64,000 nucleotides of DNA from Lysinibacter cavernae. GTDB lineage: Bacteria; Actinomycetota; Actinomycetes; Actinomycetales; Microbacteriaceae. The DNA is taken from assembly GCF_011758565.1 (NCBI RefSeq), contig NZ_JAAMOX010000001.1:2085838-2149837 (forward strand). Reading direction: 5' to 3'. The notes beneath the pieces are model-generated. The model searched no databases and was not told the DNA's origin. It worked only from the letters and a program-made list of their open reading frames with translations. The position numbers were made by a program, and so were the translations under genes. Each line of letters begins with the position of its first letter. The stretch's first letter is position 1. Below, piece after piece: positions 8,691-16,497 of the stretch.

Positions 8691-8717
8691 TTCTTAACCC
8701 TATTGCACGAAAGTAAA
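8691..8717 (-). promoter_or_regulatory. Possible promoter of the polyol operon
   Basis: On the minus strand TTTACT (8712-8717) and TAAGAA (8691-8696) are separated by 15 bases, a short but possible -35/-10 pair. It would start transcription just upstream of the leader hairpin. Actinobacterial promoters are hard to call by eye. Confidence 0.3.
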
Positions 8718-8764
8718 GCACCCTTCGCTGCGGAATGCAACCGCGCTTCTGCGCCCCTCAGATA

Positions 8765-8824
8765 ATCGGGGGCGGGATATTCCCCCTATTTTCGTGCAAA
8801 TAGTGCGGATATCCCGCCCTCGAT
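8765..8824. repeat. 60-bp palindromic repeat, copy A
   Basis: A 60-base near-perfect palindrome located 56 bases past the lacI stop. It has an 18-bp outer stem with two G-T pairs, a small internal loop, an inner CTATTT/AAATAG stem and a six-base loop. It is 48/60 identical to copy B at 16331-16390, in the same register. No T-run follows on either strand. Both copies sit just 3' of a coding sequence, as REP-type elements do. Confidence 0.85.
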
Positions 8825-8840
8825 CCCGCGTGTTTGCGGG
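8825..8840. other. Short hairpin abutting palindrome A
   Basis: CCCGC/GCGGG five-base arms (8825-8829, 8836-8840) around a six-base loop, directly between palindrome A and the lacI stop. It may contribute to the lacI 3' end. No T-run follows. Confidence 0.4.
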
Positions 8841-8879
8841 TGGGGTGAGGATGAGAAGGGGAGAGCTATCAGCCTTGAC

Positions 8880-9911
8880 TCACGCCCGCGGCGCAGTCGT
8901 CGAATCGCGGACGATCAGCTTGGTCGCAAGCTCAACGTGATGCGACTCAAGCGTGTCGCCGGCCATGAGCCTCAGCACGCTTCGGAGCGCGGCCCGACCC
9001 ATGTCGCCCAGCGGCTGCGCGACGGTTGTGAGTTTTGGCATGGTTTGCCGGCTGAGGTAGGTACCGTCAAACCCGACCAGGCTGAGGTCACCGGGAATCG
9101 AGATGCCACGGCGCCGCGCCTCCTCGATAACACCAACCGCGATGCTATCGCTCGACGCGAAGATTGCCGTTGGCGGGTCATCGAGTGCCGCGAAGCTGGC
9201 TAATCCGGTGACGCCATAGTCGGATTTGAAGCCGCCACCCGTGATGTATTCGGGACGAATTTCGATGCCGTTACTGCGCAGGGCCGCCATGTACCCGTGC
9301 AACCTAGCAACGTGGCATTCCGCGGATTCTGGGCCTCCGATGTACGCGATCTTTGAGTGTCCAAGCCCGAGCAAATGGTCGGTGGCCGCTTTTCCGCCGG
9401 CCCAGTTGGTCGCGCCAACGCTGACAACGCCGTCTTTTAACGGGCTTTTCGGATCAATGACAACAACGGGTATGTTGCGTCGCTGAAACGACAGCAGCTG
9501 GGCCTCACTCATTTCGGAGGTGACGAGGATGAGTCCTTTTCGTCCGGTCTCAACGAGGCGGTTCGCCCAATCTTCGTGATCGGTTTCGCGGAGCAGTTCG
9601 GGGCTCACCTGGGAGAGTACGATCTCGATATTTTCGTCTGCGGCGTGCTCAACGACGCCCCTGAGCACCTCAACGGCATAGGCGCTGCTCAGGCCTTCAC
9701 AGACAAAGTCGACAAGCGGAGGGCCAGCCGCCCGAACTCTGCGCTGAACTGGGGATTCGTAGCCGATGGTCGCGAGGGCCTCTTGCACCCGCGTTCTGGT
9801 GGATTCGGCAACGTCGTCTCGTCCGTTGAGGACCTTTGAGACGGTTGGCGAAGAGACGCCGGCGAGCTCGGCGACCATGGCAAGCGTGGCCTTTCCAGCA
9901 ACTTTGGTCAT
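8880..9911 (-). CDS. LacI-family transcriptional regulator
   Basis: A 343-residue LacI/PurR-type repressor. The N-terminal helix-turn-helix reads 'LAMVAELAGVSSPTVSKVLNGRDDVAESTR', followed by a hinge and a periplasmic-binding-protein-like effector domain ending in the usual 'LATKLIVRDST'. It is divergent from the sugar ABC importer (start 10223) with a 311-base shared intergenic region that contains TTTCG/CGAAA dyads. It therefore most likely represses the importer/ThuA operon and perhaps itself until a sugar inducer binds. Control of the polyol operon downstream on the same strand is a weaker possibility. Confidence 0.9.
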   Translation of the reverse strand: MTKVAGKATLAMVAELAGVSSPTVSKVLNGRDDVAESTRTRVQEALATIGYESPVQRRVRAAGPPLVDFVCEGLSSAYAVEVLRGVVEHAADENIEIVLSQVSPELLRETDHEDWANRLVETGRKGLILVTSEMSEAQLLSFQRRNIPVVVIDPKSPLKDGVVSVGATNWAGGKAATDHLLGLGHSKIAYIGGPESAECHVARLHGYMAALRSNGIEIRPEYITGGGFKSDYGVTGLASFAALDDPPTAIFASSDSIAVGVIEEARRRGISIPGDLSLVGFDGTYLSRQTMPKLTTVAQPLGDMGRAALRSVLRLMAGDTLESHHVELATKLIVRDSTTAPRA

Positions 9912-9924
9912 CGACTCCCCCGTC

Positions 9925-9943
9925 AGTTTTCGAAACTTTTTCG
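9925..9943. promoter_or_regulatory. Candidate LacI operator near the lacI start
   Basis: Overlapping dyads AGTTTTCGAAACT (9925-9937) and CGAAACTTTTTCG (9931-9943) share the CGAAA/TTTCG half-site with the dyad at 10078-10089. They sit 14 bases upstream of the lacI start codon, suggesting autoregulation. Confidence 0.45.
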
Positions 9944-10023
9944 ATACCTCATATCCTGAGCGAAAACCGACGCCGTGTCAACAAGAAACCATACCCACAG
10001 CCCAGGATGACTGAAAATAACTC

Positions 10024-10053
10024 CTTGACTTCCCCTCTCGCTGGTTCTAAAGT
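10024..10053 (+). promoter_or_regulatory. Candidate promoter of the sugar ABC operon
   Basis: TTGACT (10024-10029) and TAAAGT (10048-10053) with an 18-base spacer, about 170 bases before the binding-protein start. The CGAAA/TTTCG operator lies just downstream, a normal position for LacI repression. Confidence 0.5.
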
Positions 10054-10077
10054 ATCGAATAATCCGCGAAGAAGTTG

Positions 10078-10089
10078 CGAAACATTTCG
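10078..10089. promoter_or_regulatory. Candidate LacI operator in the ABC operon leader
   Basis: CGAAA-CA-TTTCG, perfect five-base arms, about 25 bases past the proposed -10. The same half-sites recur before lacI at 9925-9943. Confidence 0.5.
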
Positions 10090-10222
10090 AAAGTAATGCA
10101 TCGCTTCCCCCTCGGATGCCCGTTCAACCACTGCGCGTTCGACTGCTTCGATGAAGAAGCAGTGAGTTGAAGCCGAAGAAACCCGGTGTACCTCCACGCC
10201 GGGCGCAACGAAACGGAACATC

Positions 10223-11533
10223 ATGATTCGAAAGAAACTCCTGGGCACTGTGGCCCTGTCAACCGCCCTCCTCCTCGCACTCTCTGGTTGCGGTTCAAGC
10301 GGACCAGGCGGTAAGACCTCCAGCGATTCTGCAACGATGTGGGGCCTGACCGGCGGCGACGAAGCCACGTTCACCACATCGGTCGAAAGCTGGAACTCGG
10401 CAAACCCTGAGCAGAGCATCAAACTCGACATCTTCGCCAACGACGCGTACAAAACAAAGGTGCGCACTGCGATCGGCGCTGGCCAGGGACCAACCTTCAT
10501 CTACGGTTGGGGCGGCGGCGTCCTGAAGTCCTACGTCGACGCAGGACAGGTCGAAGACCTGACCGACTTCGTCACCGAGAACCCCGAGGTGAAAGAACGC
10601 TACCTCCCCGCCATCCTCGACAACGGCGTCATTGACGGAAAAACCTACGCCCTGCCAAACAACAAGGTTGCCCCCGTCGTGATCTACTTCAATAAGGACG
10701 TCTTCGCCGACGCCGGCGTTGAACCACCAACCACGTGGGACGAACTCATCGACCTCGTCCCCGTCTTCAACAAACAGGGGATCGCTCCCTTCTCGCTTGG
10801 TGGGCAGTCCAAGTGGCCAAACCTGATGTGGTTGCAGTACCTCACCGACCGCATCGGCGGCCCGGAGGTGTTCCAAGCAATCGTCGACGGCAAAGCAGAT
10901 TCCTGGTCAGACCCGGCGGTCATCCAGGCCCTCACCATGATTCAAGAGCTTGTGGATGCCGGCGGCTTTACCAGCGGATTCTCCTCCATCGCGGCCGATA
11001 GCGGCGCAGACGTTGCCCTTGTGTATACCGGAAAGGCTGCCATGCTCATGCAGGGCGGATGGGCCTATCAAACGTTTAAGAAGGACGCCCCCGAATTCGT
11101 CTCGTCAGACAAGCTCGGCTTCATCTCGTTCCCGACTGTTGAGGGTGGCAAGGGCGACCCAAAGAACATCGTTGGCAACCCGTCCAATTTCTGGTCGATC
11201 TCGTCAAAGGCAACAGACGCCCAGAAAGAGGCGGCACTCGCCTACCTCAAAGACGGCATGCTCAACGATGAATACGTTGACGATCTGATCGCCTCAGGCG
11301 CGGTTCCCGTTGTCACCGGCATGGAAGAAAAACTGGCCGCAAGCCCGGACAGCGATTTCCTCACCTACGCGTACGACCTCGCGAAGGAAGCTCCGCACTT
11401 CCAGCTCTCCTGGGATCAGGCGCTCAGCCCTGCGCAGGGGGACGCGATGCTCACGAACCTCGACCAGATCTTCCTCAAGGAGATCACCCCGCAACAGTTC
11501 GCTACCAACATGAACGCGACGCTCGGTAAATGA
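10223..11533 (+). CDS. Sugar ABC transporter substrate-binding lipoprotein
   Basis: A 436-residue family-1 solute-binding protein. The signal peptide ends in the lipobox LSGC (about residues 20-23), followed by a Gly/Ser-rich linker. The body has the typical 'TFIYGWGGGVLKSYVDAGQVEDLTDF', 'YALPNNKVAPVVIYFNKDVFADAGVEPPTTWDEL' and 'GKAAMLMQGGWAYQTF' blocks of carbohydrate-binding SBPs. It captures sugar outside the membrane and delivers it to the two permeases that follow. The ATGA overlap (11530-11533) with the first permease shows tight coupling. No ATP-binding subunit is present here, so a shared MsiK-type ATPase elsewhere is likely, as in other actinobacteria. Confidence 0.93.
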   Translation: MIRKKLLGTVALSTALLLALSGCGSSGPGGKTSSDSATMWGLTGGDEATFTTSVESWNSANPEQSIKLDIFANDAYKTKVRTAIGAGQGPTFIYGWGGGVLKSYVDAGQVEDLTDFVTENPEVKERYLPAILDNGVIDGKTYALPNNKVAPVVIYFNKDVFADAGVEPPTTWDELIDLVPVFNKQGIAPFSLGGQSKWPNLMWLQYLTDRIGGPEVFQAIVDGKADSWSDPAVIQALTMIQELVDAGGFTSGFSSIAADSGADVALVYTGKAAMLMQGGWAYQTFKKDAPEFVSSDKLGFISFPTVEGGKGDPKNIVGNPSNFWSISSKATDAQKEAALAYLKDGMLNDEYVDDLIASGAVPVVTGMEEKLAASPDSDFLTYAYDLAKEAPHFQLSWDQALSPAQGDAMLTNLDQIFLKEITPQQFATNMNATLGK

Positions 11534-12435
11534 GCATGGCAACCCGCCGCGCGACCGGAGGGGCCCTGAAGCAGGGCCCCTCCGGGTGGTTCGCCGCCCC
11601 CGCGTTGATCGTCTTTGCGTGCTTCGCAGTGATTCCCCTGCTTGGGGTGCTTGGCCTGAGCTTCACCAAATGGGATGGCATCAGCCCGATCAGCTGGGCA
11701 GGAACCGACAGCTGGTTGACCGTGCTGAGCGACCCCGTCACGGGCAACGCCCTGATCGTCACGGCCAAGATCATGCTGTTCTCGTACATCGTGCAGGCTC
11801 CAATCAGCCTCTTACTCGGCGTATTCATCGCGGGCCACCAGAAGTACAGGGCGCTGCTCGCGGTGCTGTACTTTGTTCCGCTCCTCCTCTCGTCAGCAGC
11901 GGTGGCCATCGCGTTCAAGGCGCTGCTTGACCCAAACTTTGGACTCGGCGCCGGCCTCGGCGTTCCTGCCCTCGCCCAAGACTGGCTCGGAAACCCAGAC
12001 CTCGTGCTTTTTGTTGTGATCTTTGTTATTGCCTGGCAGTTTGTGCCGTTCCATACGCTCATTTATCAGGGCGGTGTCCGGCAAATCCCCGCATCCCTCT
12101 ACGAAGCTGCCGATATCGACGGGGCATCGCGCGTACAGCAGTTCTTCCACATCACGCTTCCCCAGCTCAAATACACGATCATCACGTCGTCAACGCTCAT
12201 GGTGGTCGGTTCACTCACCTACTTTGACCTCATCTTTGTGCTGACCGCAGGCGGACCCGGCTACTCAACTCGGCTCCTCCCGCTGCACATGTACCTCACC
12301 GGGTTCAAAGCAAACGATATGGGAGCCGCAAGCGCGCTCGGTGTCATCCTCGTTGTTGTTGGGCTTGCGCTCGCGCTGATACTGCAGCGTCTTGGTGGCA
12401 AAGACCGAAACGCCAGCCAAATGGAAGGGGCATAA
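11530..12435 (+). CDS. Sugar ABC transporter permease (MalF-like)
   Basis: A 301-residue inner-membrane permease with six main hydrophobic segments. The EAA loop that docks the ATPase reads 'EAADIDGASRVQQFFHITLPQL' in the C-terminal third. The N-terminal extension and first helix ('WFAAPALIVFACFAVIPLLGVLGLSFTKWDG') are typical of CUT1-class MalF/UgpA partners. Start overlaps the binding-protein stop; its own stop overlaps the next permease start by one base (TAATG at 12433-12437). Confidence 0.93.
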   Translation: MSMATRRATGGALKQGPSGWFAAPALIVFACFAVIPLLGVLGLSFTKWDGISPISWAGTDSWLTVLSDPVTGNALIVTAKIMLFSYIVQAPISLLLGVFIAGHQKYRALLAVLYFVPLLLSSAAVAIAFKALLDPNFGLGAGLGVPALAQDWLGNPDLVLFVVIFVIAWQFVPFHTLIYQGGVRQIPASLYEAADIDGASRVQQFFHITLPQLKYTIITSSTLMVVGSLTYFDLIFVLTAGGPGYSTRLLPLHMYLTGFKANDMGAASALGVILVVVGLALALILQRLGGKDRNASQMEGA

Positions 12436-13280
12436 TGTCCACTCAGACCGTTAGACGCCACTCTGGCCAGCGGCCAAATGTGCTCGGCGCGGCAGGCGGG
12501 TGGGTATGGCTCGCCATCATCATCGTGCCCATCTACTACGTCGTTATCACGAGCCTCAAAGACCAGGCGGGGTTCTTCAGCACCAACCCACTCCTGCCGC
12601 CAGCAAACCCAACTCTGGCAAATTATCAGCTCGTCCTTGAAAACGACTTTGTTCGGTACTTTTTCAACAGCGTTGTTGTGACGGTTGGCGCGGTGCTTCC
12701 AACACTCGTGGTCTCGTTCATGGCGTCGTACGCACTTGTTCGGGGCACGACGCGCTTTATCCGCGCAACCAACTCGCTCTTTTTGATTGGGCTCGCCATC
12801 CCAATCCAGGCAACCATCATCCCTATCTACTTCATGATTACGCAGGCGAGGCTGTATGACACGCTCCTCGCGCTCATCCTGCCTTCCATCGCGTTCGCGA
12901 TTCCCATTTCGGTGCTCATTCTTAACTCGTTTATGCGCAACATCCCAAACGAGCTCTTTGAATCAATGCGGCTAGACGGATGCACCGACTGGCAGATCAT
13001 GTGGCGCCTCGCCCTGCCGCTCACACGGCCGGCGCTCATGACCGTCGGCATCTACAACGGGCTGCAGGTCTGGAACAGTTTCCTGTTTCCGCTCATCCTC
13101 ACGCAGAGCCCGGAGCAACGCGTGCTTCCCCTCTCGCTCTGGACGTTCCAGGGCGAGTTCACCGTCAACATTCCGGCGATCCTTGCGAGCGTCATCCTGT
13201 CAACCCTGCCGCTGCTCGCCCTGTATATCTTTGGCAGACGACAGTTGCTCAGCGGCCTCACCGCCGGCTTCGGAAAGTAG
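12435..13280 (+). CDS. Sugar ABC transporter permease (MalG-like)
   Basis: A 281-residue permease with six hydrophobic segments and the EAA-type loop 'ESMRLDGCTDWQIMWRLALPLTRPAL'. The 'NSVVVTVGAVLPTLVVSFMASYALVR' segment is typical of CUT1 MalG/UgpE subunits. It pairs with the preceding permease to form the channel. Only six bases separate its stop from the dehydrogenase start at 13287. Confidence 0.93.
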   Translation: MSTQTVRRHSGQRPNVLGAAGGWVWLAIIIVPIYYVVITSLKDQAGFFSTNPLLPPANPTLANYQLVLENDFVRYFFNSVVVTVGAVLPTLVVSFMASYALVRGTTRFIRATNSLFLIGLAIPIQATIIPIYFMITQARLYDTLLALILPSIAFAIPISVLILNSFMRNIPNELFESMRLDGCTDWQIMWRLALPLTRPALMTVGIYNGLQVWNSFLFPLILTQSPEQRVLPLSLWTFQGEFTVNIPAILASVILSTLPLLALYIFGRRQLLSGLTAGFGK

Positions 13281-13286
13281 GACTCA

Positions 13287-14498
13287 ATGTCACCAACATC
13301 AACACCGCTCCGCATCGGGATGGTCGGCTACGCCTTCATGGGGGCCGCCCACTCACACGCCTGGCGAACCGCCCCGAGATTCTTTGACCTGCCGCTCCGC
13401 CCGGAGCTCACGGCAATCGCCGGGCGCAATCGGGATCGGGTGACGGCCGCGGCCGACACGATGGGCTGGCAGAGCATCGAGACTGACTGGCGGGCACTCA
13501 TCGCCCGCGACGACATCGACGTCATCGACATCTGCACGCCGGGTAACACCCACCGCGACATCGCCATCGCGGCGCTCGAAGCTGGCAAGCACGTCCTCTG
13601 CGAAAAACCGCTCGCCAACTCCGTCGCGGAGGCCGAAGAGATGAACGACGCTGCGGTATTGGCAGCGAAGCGGGGCATCTTCGCGATGTGCGGGTACAGC
13701 TACCGCAGGACGCCAGCCATCATGCTCGCGAAGCAGCTCATCGACGAGGGGCGCATCGGCAGCATCCGGCAGGTCCGCGCGCAGTATCTCCAGGACTGGC
13801 TGAGCGACGAGAACGCCCCAATGACCTGGCGGCTCGACCGGGAGCAGTCCGGCTCTGGTGCCCTCGGCGACATCGGCGCGCACATCATCGACGCCGCCCA
13901 GTTTGTCACGGGCCTCCCGATCGACGGGGTCTCAGCGATGCTCAACACCTTTGTGACCGAGCGTCCCCTCGCCGGCGACTTGGTTGGGCTTGGGGGTTCA
14001 GGGGATGCATCAGCGGGGCTTGGCACCGTGACCGTCGACGACGCCGCGCTGTTCACCGCACGCTTCGAGGGCGGGCCCATCGGCATCTTTGAGGCCACGC
14101 GCTTTGCTCTTGGCCGCAAGAATGCGATCAGGCTTGAGATCAATGGCTCACTCGGTTCGCTGGCATTCGATTTTGAAGACATGAACGTGCTTGAGCTCTA
14201 CGACGCAACGCAGCCGCACCATACGCAAGGCTTCCAACGCATCCAGGTGACCGAGCCTGAGCATCCGTACACCGGGAATTGGTGGCCGGTTGGGCACGGC
14301 CTCGGCTACGAACACGGTTTCACCCATCAGGCCGTCGAATTCATCACGGCAATTGGCAGCGGGATACAACCTTCGCCATCTTTTGCCGAAGCACTCGTTG
14401 TGCAGCAGGTCCTCGACGCGGTCGAGCGATCGGCGGCCAACGACAGCCGTTACACACCGGTGCGCCAGGCAACCACCTCTACAGAAAGCTCATCATGA
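13287..14498 (+). CDS. Gfo/Idh/MocA-family dehydrogenase
   Basis: A 403-residue NAD(P)-dependent sugar dehydrogenase. The Rossmann start 'RIGMVGYAFMGAAHSHAW', the cofactor/catalytic 'GKHVLCEKPLANS' and 'GDIGAHIIDAAQFVTG' are family hallmarks; the Lys of EKP is the usual catalytic residue. The GYAFMGAAHSHA form is common in ABC-sugar operons. Placed between the importer and a ThuA-like gene, it resembles ThuB/keto-glycoside enzymes that oxidise a sugar hydroxyl before or after bond cleavage. Its stop overlaps the ThuA-like start (ATGA at 14495-14498). Confidence 0.9.
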   Translation: MSPTSTPLRIGMVGYAFMGAAHSHAWRTAPRFFDLPLRPELTAIAGRNRDRVTAAADTMGWQSIETDWRALIARDDIDVIDICTPGNTHRDIAIAALEAGKHVLCEKPLANSVAEAEEMNDAAVLAAKRGIFAMCGYSYRRTPAIMLAKQLIDEGRIGSIRQVRAQYLQDWLSDENAPMTWRLDREQSGSGALGDIGAHIIDAAQFVTGLPIDGVSAMLNTFVTERPLAGDLVGLGGSGDASAGLGTVTVDDAALFTARFEGGPIGIFEATRFALGRKNAIRLEINGSLGSLAFDFEDMNVLELYDATQPHHTQGFQRIQVTEPEHPYTGNWWPVGHGLGYEHGFTHQAVEFITAIGSGIQPSPSFAEALVVQQVLDAVERSAANDSRYTPVRQATTSTESSS

Positions 14499-15193
14499 CA
14501 CCCACAAAGGAAGCCCTCGTCGTGCGCGGCGGATGGGACGGACACCAGCCGATCGAGGCGACCGACCTCTTCATCCCGTTCCTTAAGGAGAACGGATATC
14601 ACGTGCGGATCGAAGACTCGGCAGCCATTTACGCCGACACCGAATACCTCGCAACGGTAGACCTCATTATGCAGTGCAACACCATGACGACCATCGAAAA
14701 AGACGAGTTTGCTGGCTTGCGAGCGGCAGTCGAGGCTGGCACCGGCCTGGCAGGATGGCACGGCGGCATCGCCGATTCGTACCGAAACAATTCCGATTAC
14801 CTCCACCTCATCGGCGGGCAGTTTGCGTGCCATCCGGGCAAGCACCCAGACGAACTCACCGGCGAGCAATCGGATAACTACGTGCCGTACACCGTCAACG
14901 TGCTGCCAGAGGCGGCCGAGCATCCCATCATGGCAGGCATCAGCGACTTCGAGCTCACCACCGAGCAGTACTGGGTGCTGCACGATGACTACATTGACGT
15001 GCTCGCAACAACAACCCAGGCCGTTCGTCCGTGGGACCCGTGGACACGACCTATAACCTCGCCAGCGGTCTGGACAAGGCAGTGGGGCAAGGGCAAGATC
15101 TTCGTCTCGACCCCAGGCCACCGCGTCGAAATCCTGAACGATCCAAACGTCAAAACCATCATCGAACGGGGACTCCTGTGGGCAAGCCGCTAA
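14495..15193 (+). CDS. ThuA-like domain protein
   Basis: A 232-residue protein with the class-I-amidotransferase-like ThuA fold: 'EALVVRGGWDGHQPIEATDLFIPFLKENGYHVRIED', 'GLAGWHGGIADSYRNNSDYLHLIGGQFACHPG', 'HPIMAGISDFELTTEQYWVLHD' and 'GKIFVSTPGHRVEILND'. In rhizobia ThuA acts with ThuB in trehalose/disaccharide utilisation through 3-keto intermediates. Here it lies between two Gfo/Idh/MocA dehydrogenases behind a sugar importer, so the same type of chemistry is likely. The frame is open upstream to 14279, but the ATGA overlap marks 14495 as the start. Confidence 0.9.
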   Translation: MTPTKEALVVRGGWDGHQPIEATDLFIPFLKENGYHVRIEDSAAIYADTEYLATVDLIMQCNTMTTIEKDEFAGLRAAVEAGTGLAGWHGGIADSYRNNSDYLHLIGGQFACHPGKHPDELTGEQSDNYVPYTVNVLPEAAEHPIMAGISDFELTTEQYWVLHDDYIDVLATTTQAVRPWDPWTRPITSPAVWTRQWGKGKIFVSTPGHRVEILNDPNVKTIIERGLLWASR

Positions 15194-16287
15194 ACGTTGG
15201 CATCATCGGATGCGGCGCGATCATCGCGCAGTACCTCGCCACCTTTCCCTCGCTCACGCACGTGCGGCTCGTTGCGGTTGCCGACCTCGATCTCGCACGC
15301 GCGCAGGCCGTCGCTGACACCCTCACGGGAGTCAGGGCGATCGCGGTGAGCGAGCTCATTGAGGCGCCGGACATCGACGTTGTGCTCAACCTCACCATCC
15401 CTGCTGCCCACGCTGAGATTTCGCTCGCGGCAACGGCAGCCGGCAAAAGCGTGTACGGAGAGAAGCCCCTTGCCGCATCACTCGATGCCGGGAGGGAGAT
15501 GGTGGATGCCGCTGCCAAGGCCGGCCTCCGCCTCGGCTGCGCCCCAGACACCGTCCTCGGCTCTGGAGTGCAGACGGCCAGGCACGTCATCGACAGCGGA
15601 ACCATCGGAGCCCCGATCGCCGCGACCGCGACCATGGCGACGCCGGGCCACGAGCGGTGGCACCCAAATCCGGACTTCTACTACCTGCCAGGGGGCGGCC
15701 CGCTCCTTGACATGGGACCGTACTACGTCACGGCACTCGTCACTCTCCTCGGCCACGTCACCTCGGTTGTTGGCTCGGCGAGCCGCACTCGAGGCGAGCG
15801 GATCATCGGCTCCGGTCCTCGCGAGGGTGAGCGGGTTCCCGTCTCGACCGACTCGCATGTCACCGGCATCCTGACCCACGAATCGGGAGCCCTCTCCACC
15901 CTCATCATGAGCTTCGACTCGGTTAAGAGCAGCGCGGCCAACATCGAGATACACGGCGAACTTGGCAGCATGCTCGTGCCGGACCCCAACCATTTTGCGG
16001 GCGACACGCAGGTCTTCCTCCTTGGCGCCGACGAGTGGCAGACCGTGCCGCCGTCCGCGGGAATAACCGACGGGGCGCGGGGCATCGGGCTCGACGACAT
16101 GGCGGCTGAAATCATCGCAGGCGCGACTTATCTCAACTCGCACAGGGCCAACGGCGACCTCGCATTCCATGTGCTAGACGTGATGGAGTCCCTCCTCACG
16201 TCCGCCCACGAGGATCGCAGGGTGACGGTGTCCTCGACGGCAGTGCGCCCGGCTGCAGTGCCTTATAGCAGCCTCGACGCGGGCTAA
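15178..16287 (+). CDS. Gfo/Idh/MocA-family dehydrogenase (second copy)
   Basis: A 369-residue dehydrogenase distinct from the one at 13287. It begins 'VGKPLNVGIIGCGAIIAQYLATFP', carries 'GKSVYGEKPLAAS' with the catalytic Lys, and a C-terminal sheet with 'PGGGPLLDMGPYYVTALVTLLG'. I chose GTG at 15178, which overlaps the ThuA-like gene by 16 bases and is the first start that leaves a proper Rossmann N-terminus; the open frame back to 15031 is antisense-like filler. It is the last gene of the operon. Two different dehydrogenases in one pathway suggest oxidation and later reduction of the sugar. Confidence 0.88.
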   Translation: MGKPLNVGIIGCGAIIAQYLATFPSLTHVRLVAVADLDLARAQAVADTLTGVRAIAVSELIEAPDIDVVLNLTIPAAHAEISLAATAAGKSVYGEKPLAASLDAGREMVDAAAKAGLRLGCAPDTVLGSGVQTARHVIDSGTIGAPIAATATMATPGHERWHPNPDFYYLPGGGPLLDMGPYYVTALVTLLGHVTSVVGSASRTRGERIIGSGPREGERVPVSTDSHVTGILTHESGALSTLIMSFDSVKSSAANIEIHGELGSMLVPDPNHFAGDTQVFLLGADEWQTVPPSAGITDGARGIGLDDMAAEIIAGATYLNSHRANGDLAFHVLDVMESLLTSAHEDRRVTVSSTAVRPAAVPYSSLDAG

Positions 16288-16330
16288 CCCCGCACCCCGC
16301 GCCCGCGCCGTCGCACCTTCGCACCCCGCA

Positions 16331-16390
16331 ATCGACGGCGGGAAATTCCCCCTATTTTCTCCGAAATAGCGTGAATTTCCCGCCGTCGAT
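16331..16390. repeat. 60-bp palindromic repeat, copy B
   Basis: Same architecture and length as copy A (8765-8824): perfect 18-bp outer arms, internal loop, inner CTATTT/AAATAG stem. Differences from A inside the outer stem are compensatory or wobble-compatible (positions 6/55 and 14/47 switch both bases). It starts 44 bases after the last gene of the sugar operon. No T-run follows. Confidence 0.85.
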
Positions 16391-16497
16391 TCTGCTGAGT
16401 CCTGATGCGGGGCAGACTTCCAAGCACTCAGCCCAGCCGCGACTTGACCCTCGCTCTCTCACGCTCGTCAAGTCTCACGCTCGTCTCGTCTGTCGCG

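Noticed and set aside
14279-14494. N-terminal extension of the ThuA-like frame
   Set aside because: It overlaps the 3' part of the dehydrogenase gene and reads as Arg-rich noise; the ThuA fold begins at 14495.
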